63,665 nucleotides of DNA, taken from assembly GCA_937934645.1 (NCBI GenBank), contig CALGYZ010000091.1:1-63665 (forward strand). The letters are read 5' to 3'. Position 1 is the first letter of the stretch, and each line of letters starts with the position of its first letter. The notes beneath the pieces were generated by a model. That model saw only the letters and a list, made by a program, of their open reading frames with translations. It did no database searches and was not told the DNA's origin. The stretch is from an uncultured Bacillaceae bacterium. GTDB lineage: Bacteria; Bacillota; Bacilli; Bacillales; Caldibacillaceae. A program made the translations under genes and the position numbers. Below are positions 24,328 to 33,741 of the stretch, one piece after another.

Positions 24328-25326
24328 TCAAAAACTGCTTTCCCTCACGATTAATTCCGTACCGATAAAAACTTTTTTGGCCACTTTCCGTCCGTTGATC
24401 CGTTCAATCATTAAATTGACCGCCGCTTTCCCCATTTCCTCTTTGTGAACACGGACTGTCGACAATGGCGGATACACATACTTGGCAATGCTGATATCGT
24501 TAAGCCCGATTATATTCACCCGTTCGGGCACCGGAATGTTTTCCTCTGCCAGAGCCCTTAAACATCCGACAGCCATCTGGTCATTTCCGGCAAAAAAGGC
24601 GGTCGGCAACTGTTCACCGTGTTCCCGGATGGCACTTTTCATCAATTGATATCCGTCTTCAGTCGTAAAATTTCCTGTATAGATAAATGCTTCATTGTAC
24701 ATCCGGAGTTCCTGCATATATTCCCGGAAAATTTTTCCCCGCAAATCAACGTGCCGGTCCGATTCGCCGGGAATGAGTTCCCTACCACCGATATATCCGA
24801 TGGTTGTATGGCCCTTTTCTTTTAAATAGTTAATCACGGATTTTGTTGCATATTCAAAATCCACGAGCACGACGTCGTATTTCCCTTCATCCGGGTTGCT
24901 GTCAACAAAAATAATATTTTCTGTAATTGCAGCCAGACGGTCGGCATGGTTTTTATGAAACTTGCCGACTGCGATGATCCACTGTACTCCGGAAGCTTTG
25001 ATTTCGTGAAAATGACCGTAAAAAAACTTGAAGACGCTGATGCCTTCCCGCTGGCAGCGGCTTTCGACCCCCGAGCTGATGGACAAATAAAATAATTCTT
25101 CCAGTTCTTCGTTTCGCGGATACAAACAGACGAGGCCGACCCGGAGCGGGCGGGCTTCTTCTTTGATCTGATTAAATCGTTTTCGATAATTCAGCGACTC
25201 CGCTGCCCGCCATATTTTCTCCCTCGTTTCATCGGATACGGATAGGTCCGGGTCAAAATTTAACACCCTTGATACCGTAGAAATTGAAAATCCTGATTTT
25301 TCGGCAATATCCTTAATCCGTGCCAA
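24328..25326 (-). CDS. LacI family transcriptional regulator (GalR-like)
   Basis: 332 aa. HTH at the very N-terminus (MARIKDIAEKSGFSISTVSRVLN), hinge region NYRKRF, then a sugar-binding domain (FIFVDSNPDEGKYDVVLVDFE, HTTIGYIGG, LPTAFFAGNDQMAVGCLRAL). TTG at 25326 gives the canonical LacI start; an ATG frame opening at 25368 adds unrelated residues with no good ribosome site. Next to galE and pgcA on the same strand, so a galactose or other UDP-sugar-related effector is likely but unproven. The next gene downstream is an HTH-less copy. Confidence 0.87.
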   Translation of the reverse strand: MARIKDIAEKSGFSISTVSRVLNFDPDLSVSDETREKIWRAAESLNYRKRFNQIKEEARPLRVGLVCLYPRNEELEELFYLSISSGVESRCQREGISVFKFFYGHFHEIKASGVQWIIAVGKFHKNHADRLAAITENIIFVDSNPDEGKYDVVLVDFEYATKSVINYLKEKGHTTIGYIGGRELIPGESDRHVDLRGKIFREYMQELRMYNEAFIYTGNFTTEDGYQLMKSAIREHGEQLPTAFFAGNDQMAVGCLRALAEENIPVPERVNIIGLNDISIAKYVYPPLSTVRVHKEEMGKAAVNLMIERINGRKVAKKVFIGTELIVRESSF

Positions 25327-25498
25327 CTTCTCCCCTGTCCCCTTTGTTATATGTAAAAAATTCTTCATTCCTTCATGTGCCGCCGTTTAACCCCCACAAC
25401 GAAGACAATATAACGGCAGGAACGCGGCCCGTTAAAAACATGCGAAAAAAGATTCTAACAGTTATTTTATCTGGTTTTGCTTACTTTTTCTACCGGAA

Positions 25499-26488
25499 TC
25501 AGTCCCCGTATCCGTCCGGATGGTTTGCATGCCAGTTCCACGCATCTTGTATAATCCGTTCAATATTCGTTTTTTCCGGTTTCCAGCCGAGCACATTTTT
25601 TGCTTTTTCCGATGATGCAACGAGAATGCTTGGGTCCCCCGGACGTCGTTTACCGATTGTTGCCGGAATTTCTTTTCCGGTTACATTTTGCGCCATGTCG
25701 ACAATTTCTTTTACCGAAAAGCCACGGCTGCTCCCTAAATTAAACACGGAACTTTCCCCGCCGTTGTTCAAATATTCGTACGCCAAAATATGGGCATCAA
25801 TTAAATCCTCAACATGAATATAGTCCCGGATACATGTACCGTCTTCCGTCGGGTAATCATCGCCGAAAATTGTAATGGCATCCCGTTTTCCCAAGGCCGT
25901 TTGCAATACAATCGGAATTAAATGGGTTTCCGGACGGTGGTCTTCACCAATTTCACCTGTTGACCGGGCACCAGCTACATTAAAATAGCGCAGAGCAACA
26001 TATTTCAAGCCAAAGGCTTTTTCACACCACGTCATCATCCTTTCCATCGCCAGCTTCGTTTCACCGTACGGATTTTTCGGAACTGCCGGCATGTCTTCAG
26101 TAATCGGAACGGATTCCGGTTCACCGTACACTGCCGCCGTGGAAGAAAATACGATCTTTCCCACCCCGGCATCACGCATCGTCTCCAACAACACTTGTGT
26201 TCCATATACATTGTTATCGTAATATTTCAATGGGTTTTCCATTGATTCACCGACAAGTGAGTCTGCGGCAAAATGAATGACTCCGTCAATTTTTTCCTTC
26301 ATAAATACATTCTTTAAAAATTCGCGGTTCCGGATGTCCCCCTCATAAAACCTGGCCTCCGGATGAATAGCTTTTTTATGTCCGGTTTGTAAATTATCAA
26401 CGACAACAACATCATATCCCCGGTCAATAAACTGGTAAACGGCATGGGAACCAATGTATCCCGCTCCGCCCAACACTAAAATACTCAC
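25499..26488 (-). CDS. galE: UDP-glucose 4-epimerase GalE
   Basis: 329 aa, short-chain dehydrogenase type. NAD-binding GGAGYIGSH at residue ~7, catalytic Ser/Tyr/Lys in FSSTAAVYGE and YGETK, then IRDYIHVEDL and GSSRGFSVKE. It interconverts UDP-glucose and UDP-galactose, for galactose use or for galactose-containing polymers. GTG at 26488 with AAGGTG six nt upstream is preferred to the farther open frame at 26515. No galK or galT is adjacent. Confidence 0.94.
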   Translation of the reverse strand: MSILVLGGAGYIGSHAVYQFIDRGYDVVVVDNLQTGHKKAIHPEARFYEGDIRNREFLKNVFMKEKIDGVIHFAADSLVGESMENPLKYYDNNVYGTQVLLETMRDAGVGKIVFSSTAAVYGEPESVPITEDMPAVPKNPYGETKLAMERMMTWCEKAFGLKYVALRYFNVAGARSTGEIGEDHRPETHLIPIVLQTALGKRDAITIFGDDYPTEDGTCIRDYIHVEDLIDAHILAYEYLNNGGESSVFNLGSSRGFSVKEIVDMAQNVTGKEIPATIGKRRPGDPSILVASSEKAKNVLGWKPEKTNIERIIQDAWNWHANHPDGYGD

Positions 26489-26573
26489 ATAAAACACCTT
26501 CCTGTCTGCAGTCACTTTTGTTTTTATCCATTACAGTTTGCACAAATGAAAAAACTATACTGACCATTCTTTT

Positions 26574-26589
26574 TGTAAAAATTTTCACA
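26574..26589. promoter_or_regulatory. imperfect palindrome upstream of galE
   Basis: TGTAAAAATTTTCACA, seven of eight arm positions complementary, 86-101 bp before the GTG start. A candidate operator for the neighbouring regulator, though without the central CG usual for LacI-family sites. Confidence 0.35.
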
Positions 26590-26677
26590 TTATTCCGGCT
26601 CCGTATCCGGTTTTCACCAATAAATGTACATATTATCTCCGGACTGAAAACCCGGTCCGGTATATAAAAGGCCTGAC

Positions 26678-26707
26678 AAAAGAGCCTGTTGATCAACAGG
26701 CTCTTCA
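26678..26707 (-). terminator. terminator of pgcA
   Basis: Palindrome AAGAGCCTGTTG/CAACAGGCTCTT (26680-26705), followed on the minus strand by TTGTC and a further TTTTATAT. Confidence 0.7.
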
Positions 26708-26746
26708 TCTGTCCATCATATATAAACGATTTTTCCGCAGTTCAAA

Positions 26747-28486
26747 TCACGGAACCATGGCATGGACTTTTTCCATTACCGCTTGCTGCAAGTGCTTTAA
26801 TAATTGCCCGCTTTCTTCAAGGCCGGATCCTTTAACAGCAAAATAAAACTTGCATTTCGGCTCGGTTCCCGACGGACGGACACATAACCAGGAGCCGTCT
26901 TCCAGAAAATATTTTAATACATTGGATTTTGGCAGGGAAATCGGACTTAATTCTCCACTTCTGTAGTCCTTTCTCACACCTGTCAAATAATCTTCCGATG
27001 CGATGACGGGAATTCCAGCGATTTCTTCCGGCGGATTGGTGCGGAAGCTTTCTAAAATCGTTGCAATTTGCTCGGCCCCGTCCTTGCCCTTTAACGTGAG
27101 GGATTCAATGGTCTCGCGGTAATATCCGTACTTTTCAAAGATGTCCATTAGACCGTCATATAAGTTTTTTCCCCGGGCTTTGTAATAAGCTGCTGCTTCA
27201 GCGGCCAAAAGCGCAGCCTGGACGGCATCTTTATCCCGAACAAAGTCGCTGATTAAATAACCGTAACTTTCTTCATACCCAAATTGAAACGTATATTGTC
27301 CGGTTTCGTTATATTGTTTGATTTTCTCACCGATAAATTTAAATCCCGTTAATACGTCAACCGTTGTCACACCGAAGCTTTCCGCAATCGTCCTGCCGAG
27401 TTCGGACGTAACAATCGTTTTTAAAACAACGCCGTTTTCCGGAAGCAGGCCTTTTTCTTTCTTTTGGGACAGCAAATAATGGAGCATGAGGGCACCTGTC
27501 TGGTTGCCGGTTAATACTTGATATTCACCGTCATCGTTTTTTACTGCCACACCGAGACGGTCCGCATCCGGGTCCGTGGCAAGTAAAATATCCGCATCCA
27601 CTTTTTTGCCGTACTGAATCGCCAGTTCAAAGGCGGCATGCTCTTCCGGGTTGGGCGATTTTACGGTTGAAAACTCCGGATCCGGTTGTGCCTGTTCCTC
27701 CACAACGGTTACATTTTTAAAGCCGAAACGCTCCAGCCCCTTTTGTACTAGGAGATTTGCCGTACCGTGCAAAGGGGTAAAAACGATGTTGAAATCATCC
27801 GCAACTTTTTCAATTACGTCTTTATTTAAACGGATTTTTTCCACATGATTTAAATATGCCTCATCAATTTCTTCGCCTATGTATTGTAAAAGCCCGTTAT
27901 TAAGCAGCTCTTCTTCCTCCGCCACCGGGATATGCAGCTCATCCTCCACACCGTTCACGTATGTAATCAACTCATCTGCCGGCTTTGGCGGAAGCTGGCA
28001 CCCGTCATCACCGTACACTTTATATCCGTTATATTCAGGCGGATTATGGCTCGCCGTGATCATGACACCCGCTGCCGCTTTCAGGTGACGGACGGCAAAA
28101 GACAGTTCCGGCGTTGGCCGTAACTCTTTGAATAAATATGCTTTTATACCGTGTTTCCCGATGGTTTTTGCTGTTTCAAGAGCAAACTCCGGGGACATGT
28201 GACGGGAATCGTAACTGATCACAACACCGCGCCTTGCGTTTTCTTCATCTTTACTCAACAAGTACCGGGCAAGCCCTTCCGATGCTTTGCGCACAGTATA
28301 AATATTCATCCGGTTCGTTCCCGGGCCGATTTCCCCCCGCATTCCGGCGGTACCGAATTCCAGCTCCTTATAAAAAGCATTTTCCAACGCTTTTTCATCA
28401 GCTTTCATCCGTTCCAATTGCTCTTTTAACACCGGGTCAAGGTTTTCTTCATCCAGCCATTTTTGAACGACCTCTTTCCAACTCAT
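26747..28486 (-). CDS. pgcA: phosphoglucomutase/phosphomannomutase PgcA
   Basis: 579 aa (581 in B. subtilis), alpha-D-phosphohexomutase. Catalytic serine loop MITASHNPPEYNGYK, metal loop LLATDPDADRLGVAV, sugar-binding FQFGYEESYG and phosphate-binding RPSGTEPKCKFY. It makes glucose-1-phosphate for UDP-glucose, the substrate step before galE, which fits its place upstream of galE. UDP-glucose feeds wall teichoic acid/glycolipid synthesis. ATG at 28486 has AGGGATCG. Confidence 0.94.
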   Translation of the reverse strand: MSWKEVVQKWLDEENLDPVLKEQLERMKADEKALENAFYKELEFGTAGMRGEIGPGTNRMNIYTVRKASEGLARYLLSKDEENARRGVVISYDSRHMSPEFALETAKTIGKHGIKAYLFKELRPTPELSFAVRHLKAAAGVMITASHNPPEYNGYKVYGDDGCQLPPKPADELITYVNGVEDELHIPVAEEEELLNNGLLQYIGEEIDEAYLNHVEKIRLNKDVIEKVADDFNIVFTPLHGTANLLVQKGLERFGFKNVTVVEEQAQPDPEFSTVKSPNPEEHAAFELAIQYGKKVDADILLATDPDADRLGVAVKNDDGEYQVLTGNQTGALMLHYLLSQKKEKGLLPENGVVLKTIVTSELGRTIAESFGVTTVDVLTGFKFIGEKIKQYNETGQYTFQFGYEESYGYLISDFVRDKDAVQAALLAAEAAAYYKARGKNLYDGLMDIFEKYGYYRETIESLTLKGKDGAEQIATILESFRTNPPEEIAGIPVIASEDYLTGVRKDYRSGELSPISLPKSNVLKYFLEDGSWLCVRPSGTEPKCKFYFAVKGSGLEESGQLLKHLQQAVMEKVHAMVP

Positions 28487-28738
28487 GAACGATCCCTCAC
28501 TATTAACAAATTTTTACATTGTAATAGAAACTTATTTTTCATTATAGCAAATTTTAAGTTTTGTGAATATACAGGTCTTATGCCGTTTTATATGGTTAAC
28601 ACGGATGTCATAAAAAAAGTTAAATAACCGGTTGCTTTCTCTTCACCCTAAACTTTACGATGGAAAAGGGACAGGATTTCGGCTTGTCCCGTTATTATCA
28701 TCTATTAAAGACCGGGAAAAATTATTCATTTACAATTG

Positions 28739-28752
28739 TTTAAACGTTTCCG
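28739..28752 (+). promoter_or_regulatory. cre/LacI-type operator candidate before the ROK kinase
   Basis: TTTAAACGTTTCCG matches 11 of 14 positions of the catabolite-responsive element consensus TGWAANCGNTNWCA and has the central CG of LacI-family operators. It is about 23 bp before the ATG, suited to repression. Confidence 0.4.
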
Positions 28753-28774
28753 GTATTAATAAGGAGGATTAAAA

Positions 28775-29650
28775 ATGATACTTGGCTCCATCGAAGCCGG
28801 CGGAACAAAATTTGTTCTCGGCATCGGCAATGAAAAAGGGGAAATTTTCGACCGGACGGTAATCCCGACAAAAACCCCGGAAGAAACGATCCCCCGAGTT
28901 TTGGAATATTTTCAACAAAATAGAGTGGATGCAATCGGCATCGGCTCATTCGGACCGGCCGGAGTAATAAAGACGGATCCGGGTTACGGCCGCATTCTGA
29001 ACACCCCAAAAACCGCCTGGCAAAATTATCCCATCTTACAAACCATCCGCGATGCATTACAGATTCCGGCCGGTTTTACGACCGACGTCAATGCGGCGGT
29101 GCTCGGGGAATATACTTTTGGCGCCGCAAAGGGGTTGGAAAGCTGTCTTTATATCACAATCGGTACCGGCATCGGAGCCGGTGCGGTTGTAAACGGGCAG
29201 TTGTTGCAAGGATTTTCCCATCCGGAAATGGGGCATATTATCGTCAGGCGCCATCCGGATGATCCTTTTGAAGGGGTTTGTCCATTCCATCACGATTGTC
29301 TGGAAGGATTGGCTTCCGGTCCTGCCATTGAGAAACGGTGGGGGAAAAAAGGCATTGAATTAACGGAAAAAAGTGAAGTTTGGGAGCTTGAGGCATATTA
29401 CATCGCCCAGGCACTTGTCCAATATATACTGATCTTAATGCCGGAAAAAATTATCATTGGCGGCGGCGTTTCCCGTCAAAAAACGATCTTTCCACTCATA
29501 AGGGAAAAAGTAAAAACGGTGCTAAACGGATACATATCCCATAAAGTGCTGGAAGAAGAAACGGATCATTATATTGTCCGCCCCGGCCTGGAAGATGATG
29601 CGGGTTTGATCGGCGGGTTTGTACTGGCAAAACAAGCGGTGGAAATGTAA
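28775..29650 (+). CDS. ROK family sugar kinase (fructokinase-like)
   Basis: 291 aa. ATP-binding GSIEAGGTKFVLGIG, DVNAAVLGEYTFGAAKG, GTGIGAGAV, and the ROK zinc motif with His and Cys (GHIIVRRHPDD...GVCPFHHDCLEGLASGPAI). The CPFHHDC form is typical of the ScrK/GmuE-type fructokinases. It phosphorylates a hexose, probably fructose or mannose at C6. ATG at 28775 follows AAGGAGG. Divergent from pgcA across a 288-bp gap that holds a candidate operator. Confidence 0.86.
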   Translation: MILGSIEAGGTKFVLGIGNEKGEIFDRTVIPTKTPEETIPRVLEYFQQNRVDAIGIGSFGPAGVIKTDPGYGRILNTPKTAWQNYPILQTIRDALQIPAGFTTDVNAAVLGEYTFGAAKGLESCLYITIGTGIGAGAVVNGQLLQGFSHPEMGHIIVRRHPDDPFEGVCPFHHDCLEGLASGPAIEKRWGKKGIELTEKSEVWELEAYYIAQALVQYILILMPEKIIIGGGVSRQKTIFPLIREKVKTVLNGYISHKVLEEETDHYIVRPGLEDDAGLIGGFVLAKQAVEM

Positions 29651-29660
29651 ACAAATAAAC

Positions 29661-29688
29661 GGAGCCCCGGAACGTACCGGGGCTTTAT
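29661..29688 (+). terminator. terminator of the ROK kinase
   Basis: AGCCCCGG-AACGTA-CCGGGGCT followed by TT; it also covers the end of the convergent DUF488 pseudogene. Confidence 0.75.
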
Positions 29689-30034
29689 GGTTCCATCCCG
29701 GATAAGATTTCTTCCTTTAACACCACCGCATGGTTATGGATCCGGTCCCTTACCCCGTATAATAAAATGACGTTTTCTTTTCTGAGCATTTTGCATATTT
29801 TCTCCACATTCCGGGACTTCACCTCATCATTACGCAGCTCTTCGATATAGCGGATGCGGAACCCCGGAAACCGTTCCGGCCTATGGCCGAACCATTTTCC
29901 AGTTCATTGTCCGGCGTCGCATCCTTTAACCAGTAATCCAGCCGAGCATCTTCCTTTTTCACCCCCCGCGGCCAAAAGCGGTCAACCAATATCCGAATTC
30001 CGTCATGACCAGGGGCCGGTTCGTAAATTTTCAT
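29685..30034 (-). pseudogene. DUF488 (YeaO-like) gene with a one-base frameshift
   Basis: The frame starts at ATG 30034 (behind GGAAGTG) with IRILVDRFWPRGVKKEDARLDYWLKDATPDNELEN, clear DUF488 family. After that it shifts: reading one base over gives WFGHRPERF...YIEELRNDEVKS...VILLYGVRDRIHNHAVVLKEE and a stop at 29685, which is the normal rest of the family (~116 aa in total). The break is in an A-run (29899-29902), where a single missing A would restore CTG GAA AAA TGG. So it is either a genuine 1-base deletion or a sequencing error. The function of the family is unknown. Confidence 0.87.
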
Positions 30035-30302
30035 GACATCACTTCCTGAAATCTATGTAAACTAAATTAATGGTCTTCCGTATCTTTACTTAGAAAATGA
30101 GATAACAACAACGATAATATTAAAAGCATACCTGTAGCTCAATCCGTTTTTCCGAATTTACACCCCGCCCGTTGAACAAAATGTTAAAAACATTCCCTGT
30201 ACACTATTGCGAAATGATTATTTTAACCGTAATATAAATAAGAGTAAGTTCTTTTCATCATGACACAAATTTTATTTTTACCTGAAAAGGAATGACCAGA
30301 TA

Positions 30303-31217
30303 ATGAGCGATGTAATTTATAATCAATTGTTAAATATCATAAATGAGAAAAACATTCTCCGGGATGAGTACTTAAAAAACCATACGTATACAAAATTAGG
30401 GGGAAAAGCGGACTTCTTCATCACCCCCGAAACTTATGAAGAAGTCCAAAATGTTGTCAAGCTGTGCCGGCAGGAACAGATCCCGCTGACATTAATCGGC
30501 AACGGATCGAATTTAATCGTCCGGGACGGCGGAATCCGCGGTGTCGTGTTGTCCTTAATCCGCTTAAACAAAATTAGCGCAGACGGAACGAAAATTACCG
30601 CCCAAAGCGGCGCATCTATTATTGATACTTCGAGAGCGGCACTTGAAGCGCGGCTTTCAGGTTTGGAGTTCGCCTGCGGAATACCGGGAACCGTCGGCGG
30701 GGCGGTATTTATGAATGCCGGCGCTTACGGAGGCGAAGTTAAAGACGTTTTGGAAAGTGTTTTGGTCGTTACGAAAGAAGGGGACATCATCCGCCGGCCG
30801 GCCGCCGACCTGAAGCTCGGTTACCGCACCAGCAAAATTCAAACGAACGGGGACATCGTTCTGGAAGCCATTTTCCGGTTAAAAGAAGGAAACTATGAAG
30901 AAATCAAAGCGGTAATGGATGACTTAACACACCGGAGGGAATCAAAGCAGCCGCTGGAATATCCGTCCTGCGGCAGTGTATTTAAGCGCCCGCCCGGTTA
31001 TTACGCCGGCAAGCTGATCCAAGACAGCGGCCTTCAGGGAACCCGGATCGGCGGGGCGGAAGTCTCCAAAAAACATGCCGGATTTATCGTGAATGTAGAT
31101 AATGCCACGGCTTCCGACTATATCGCCCTGATTGAACATGTGCAAAAAACCGTCAAAGAAAAATTCGGCGTCACCCTGGAACGGGAGGTCCGGATCATCG
31201 GTGAAGATGAAGAATAA
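30303..31217 (+). CDS. murB: UDP-N-acetylenolpyruvoylglucosamine reductase MurB
   Basis: 304 aa, type II MurB. FAD-binding LIGNGSNLIVRDGGIRGVVL, FACGIPGTVGGAVFMNAGAYGGE, the catalytic serine region YPSCGSVFKRPPG and a C-terminal Glu. It reduces UDP-GlcNAc-enolpyruvate to UDP-MurNAc using NADPH. Stands alone rather than in the murG-divIB cluster; a second copy could exist there, outside the window. ATG at 30303 is behind AAAGGAATG. Confidence 0.95.
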   Translation: MSDVIYNQLLNIINEKNILRDEYLKNHTYTKLGGKADFFITPETYEEVQNVVKLCRQEQIPLTLIGNGSNLIVRDGGIRGVVLSLIRLNKISADGTKITAQSGASIIDTSRAALEARLSGLEFACGIPGTVGGAVFMNAGAYGGEVKDVLESVLVVTKEGDIIRRPAADLKLGYRTSKIQTNGDIVLEAIFRLKEGNYEEIKAVMDDLTHRRESKQPLEYPSCGSVFKRPPGYYAGKLIQDSGLQGTRIGGAEVSKKHAGFIVNVDNATASDYIALIEHVQKTVKEKFGVTLEREVRIIGEDEE

Positions 31218-31223
31218 CGACAC

Positions 31224-31262
31224 AAAACGGGGAAAAACAAAATGTTTTTCCCCGTTTTTTAT
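31224..31262 (+). terminator. terminator of murB
   Basis: AAAACGGGGAAAAA/TTTTTCCCCGTTTT stem with a short loop followed by TT; very strong. Confidence 0.9.
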
Positions 31263-31315
31263 TTACTGCGTGCTTTTATGGAAAAAGCCCGGCGGAACCA
31301 CGCTTCCGGTCGTTT

Positions 31316-32767
31316 TTATGATATTTTCCGTAACGGCTCTTGCGCCGCTTTCCGTTCCGTAAGCAGACTGACCGATACAAACGTAAGGAATGACAGGATC
31401 ACCGGAATCACAACGGTATGCATACCGAAAGCATCCGGATAAAACGTATGGAGTAAAATATACGAACCGGTACCGGCAAACATCGAATATACGGCGCCAT
31501 ATTTATTTCCCTTCCGCCAGTAAAGTCCCAGAACGACCGGCCAGATGAATGCGGCCTCCAGCCCCCCGAAGGAAAATAAATTCAGCCAAATGAGAAAATC
31601 CGGCGGGGACAAGGCCATAATAAAGACGGCCACACCTAAAAGGGCGGTTACCCGGTAGCTGACCCGCCTGATTTTTTGATCATCCGCATTCCGGTTGATA
31701 TAGCTTAAATAAATATCCTTTACGATCGCGGAACTGACCATAATCAGCAGCGCGTTCACCGTAGACATAATTGCCGCCATCGGAGCAGCCAAGACGATAC
31801 CGGCAAGCACCGGCGGCAGCACTTCCATCGTCGTAACCGGCATGACCGAATCCCCGATCTGGATATCCGGAATAATTGCCCGCGCAAACACTCCGACAAG
31901 GTGCATGCCGAGCATAATAATGCCGACAAAAACCGTGCTGATGATGATCGCTTGATGCATCGCCTTTGCATTTTTGTAACTCATGGCACGGACGGCAATT
32001 TGCGGAAGTCCGACAACACCGACACCGACTAAAATCCAGTAAGACGAAACATATAGCGGGGTTAATTCCCCGTCGGCGCCAAAGGGACGGACAAGATCGG
32101 GATCCGTTTCAATTAAACGCTCCATAATATTTCCTACCCCGCCCCCGGCAATAATAACCGCCGTTAGTAAAATCAAGGTACCGAAAAACATGACCGAACC
32201 GAGAATCGTATCCGTAATGGCGACCGCACGGAAGCCCCCAATGACCACGTAAATCATAACCGACAGGGCAAAAATGATTAAAGCCGTTGTATAGGAAATC
32301 CCGAGTAAAGATTCAATCAGCCGGGCACCGCCAACCCACTGGGCGGCAATGGATGAAAAAAGAAATATAATAATGCTCAGCGCGGCCAAAATGCCGACCC
32401 GATCACTGTTATAATGGCTTTTTAAAAAGTCAATGAGCGTGACGGCCTTATATTGCCTGGCCATGATGGCAAATTTTTTACCCAGAACCATTAATACAAA
32501 ATAACCGGCCGGAAGCTGAGCCATCGATAACAGCACCCAGCCGAGACCGGTTGAATAAGCGACACCGGGACCGCCGATAAAGCTGCTGGCACTGCCGTAC
32601 GTTGCCATCATCGTCATCGCCAAAAGAAAACCGCCCATTGCACGGCTTCCGAGAAAATACTCCTGCAAAAACGAATCGGTCTGTGAGACGAATTTGCCCG
32701 CCCAAAATCCGACGGCAAACACGATCAATAAAAATACAATCATTGGCAATACTGTATTCCAACTCAT
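31316..32767 (-). CDS. panF: sodium/pantothenate symporter PanF
   Basis: 483 aa with 12-13 membrane helices, sodium:solute symporter family. Characteristic pieces are LQEYFLGSRAMGGFLLAMTMMATYGSASSFIGG, GLPQIAVRAMSYKNAKAM and the SSS signature near residue 320. The assignment to pantothenate rests on overall likeness and on the small YhdT partner directly upstream, as in panF loci of other bacteria. It would import pantothenate for CoA synthesis using the Na+ gradient. Confidence 0.9.
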   Translation of the reverse strand: MSWNTVLPMIVFLLIVFAVGFWAGKFVSQTDSFLQEYFLGSRAMGGFLLAMTMMATYGSASSFIGGPGVAYSTGLGWVLLSMAQLPAGYFVLMVLGKKFAIMARQYKAVTLIDFLKSHYNSDRVGILAALSIIIFLFSSIAAQWVGGARLIESLLGISYTTALIIFALSVMIYVVIGGFRAVAITDTILGSVMFFGTLILLTAVIIAGGGVGNIMERLIETDPDLVRPFGADGELTPLYVSSYWILVGVGVVGLPQIAVRAMSYKNAKAMHQAIIISTVFVGIIMLGMHLVGVFARAIIPDIQIGDSVMPVTTMEVLPPVLAGIVLAAPMAAIMSTVNALLIMVSSAIVKDIYLSYINRNADDQKIRRVSYRVTALLGVAVFIMALSPPDFLIWLNLFSFGGLEAAFIWPVVLGLYWRKGNKYGAVYSMFAGTGSYILLHTFYPDAFGMHTVVIPVILSFLTFVSVSLLTERKAAQEPLRKIS

Positions 32768-32812
32768 ATAAAAACACCGCTTTCCTGCAACCTTTCAAAA
32801 CCAAAGGAAAAT

Positions 32813-33085
32813 TTATTCTTCATCATCAAAGGGAACTTCTTTAAAAAATACTTTTACGGTGAAAATGACAAGGGCGGACATCCATACAAGTCCGAGGATA
32901 CAGCTGAAAAAAAACCAATCGGGAAATCCGAGTATATATTTATACTCCTCTGCTTCCCTTGACCCCAGCCCGTAAGCAAAACCAAACCACCATAAAAAGT
33001 TAATAATGACAAGTCCGACCCCGATCCAGGCCTCTCTTTTGGCCACTTTAAACCGGGGATCATCAGAAAACATGCGGTCTTTCAT
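32813..33085 (-). CDS. yhdT: YhdT family small membrane protein (DUF997)
   Basis: 90 aa with two membrane helices (residues ~20-42 and ~55-78). The pair KREAWIGVGLVIINFLWWFGFAYGLG is typical of YhdT/DUF997, regularly encoded next to panF. ATG at 33085 follows GGAGG. Its stop is about 45 bp before panF, so it is likely co-transcribed; it may be an accessory subunit of the symporter, not demonstrated. Confidence 0.88.
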   Translation of the reverse strand: MKDRMFSDDPRFKVAKREAWIGVGLVIINFLWWFGFAYGLGSREAEEYKYILGFPDWFFFSCILGLVWMSALVIFTVKVFFKEVPFDDEE

Positions 33086-33199
33086 CTTTATTCCTCCTGC
33101 AGCCGGAAAAATAATTGTACCGGTAAAAGTTGTTTTCTTGATATAGTTTACATGGATTGGTACTTTTGGGCAACACAGAATGCCTGCCGTCCGATAATG

Positions 33200-33712
33200 T
33201 CACTCCACCTGGTCCAGCACTGGCCTGTCTTTTTTCCGGTAGGACGGGCATAAAATGATTTTTTTCATCCGTTCATAATATTTGTCGATCCGCGCTTTCG
33301 CTTTCTTCCCTTCTTCTTCCGGAATGATCCCGTACTTTACATACAAATCTAACAATTGTTTCTTTAACCGGGTTATTTCACTTAAGTTTTTTTCCAATTC
33401 CTTTATTTCACTTTTTGTTAATTTTCCTTTCTTCCGGGACGGGGATCCGGTTTCTTGATTCTTACCGACTTTTTCGCCGGGTACATACGATTTCCAGCCG
33501 CTGTCTTTGCTCACTTCCACCAGGGAAAAACTGGCAGGGGCGGATGACATGTGACCGGAAGGAGGCTCCACCGGCTCCCTTGTAAGGAAAGGATGGCCGC
33601 GATCCGGCATGAACGGCCCGCCGGTGATGAGGGAAACAGCCAAGAAGACGGATAAAAATATAGAAGCGGTCAAAATATCATCTCCCGTTTTTTTCCTAGT
33701 TTTTGTCAGCAA
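33200..33712 (-). CDS. DUF2680/YckD-like exported or anchored protein
   Basis: 170 aa. Hydrophobic segment at residues ~14-33 without a lipobox, a Pro/Ser-rich linker, then a charged helical region with the DUF2680-type pattern EITRLKKQLLDLYVKYGIIPEEEG..IDKYYERMK, matching the YckD family. The tail has an extra cysteine (ILCPSYRKKDRP). It is probably secreted or membrane-tethered with its coiled-coil outside; function unknown. No signal of a partner gene. Confidence 0.72.
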   Translation of the reverse strand: MLTKTRKKTGDDILTASIFLSVFLAVSLITGGPFMPDRGHPFLTREPVEPPSGHMSSAPASFSLVEVSKDSGWKSYVPGEKVGKNQETGSPSRKKGKLTKSEIKELEKNLSEITRLKKQLLDLYVKYGIIPEEEGKKAKARIDKYYERMKKIILCPSYRKKDRPVLDQVE

Positions 33713-33741
33713 CGGGATTGTTATGCAACGGGCACAAGCAA

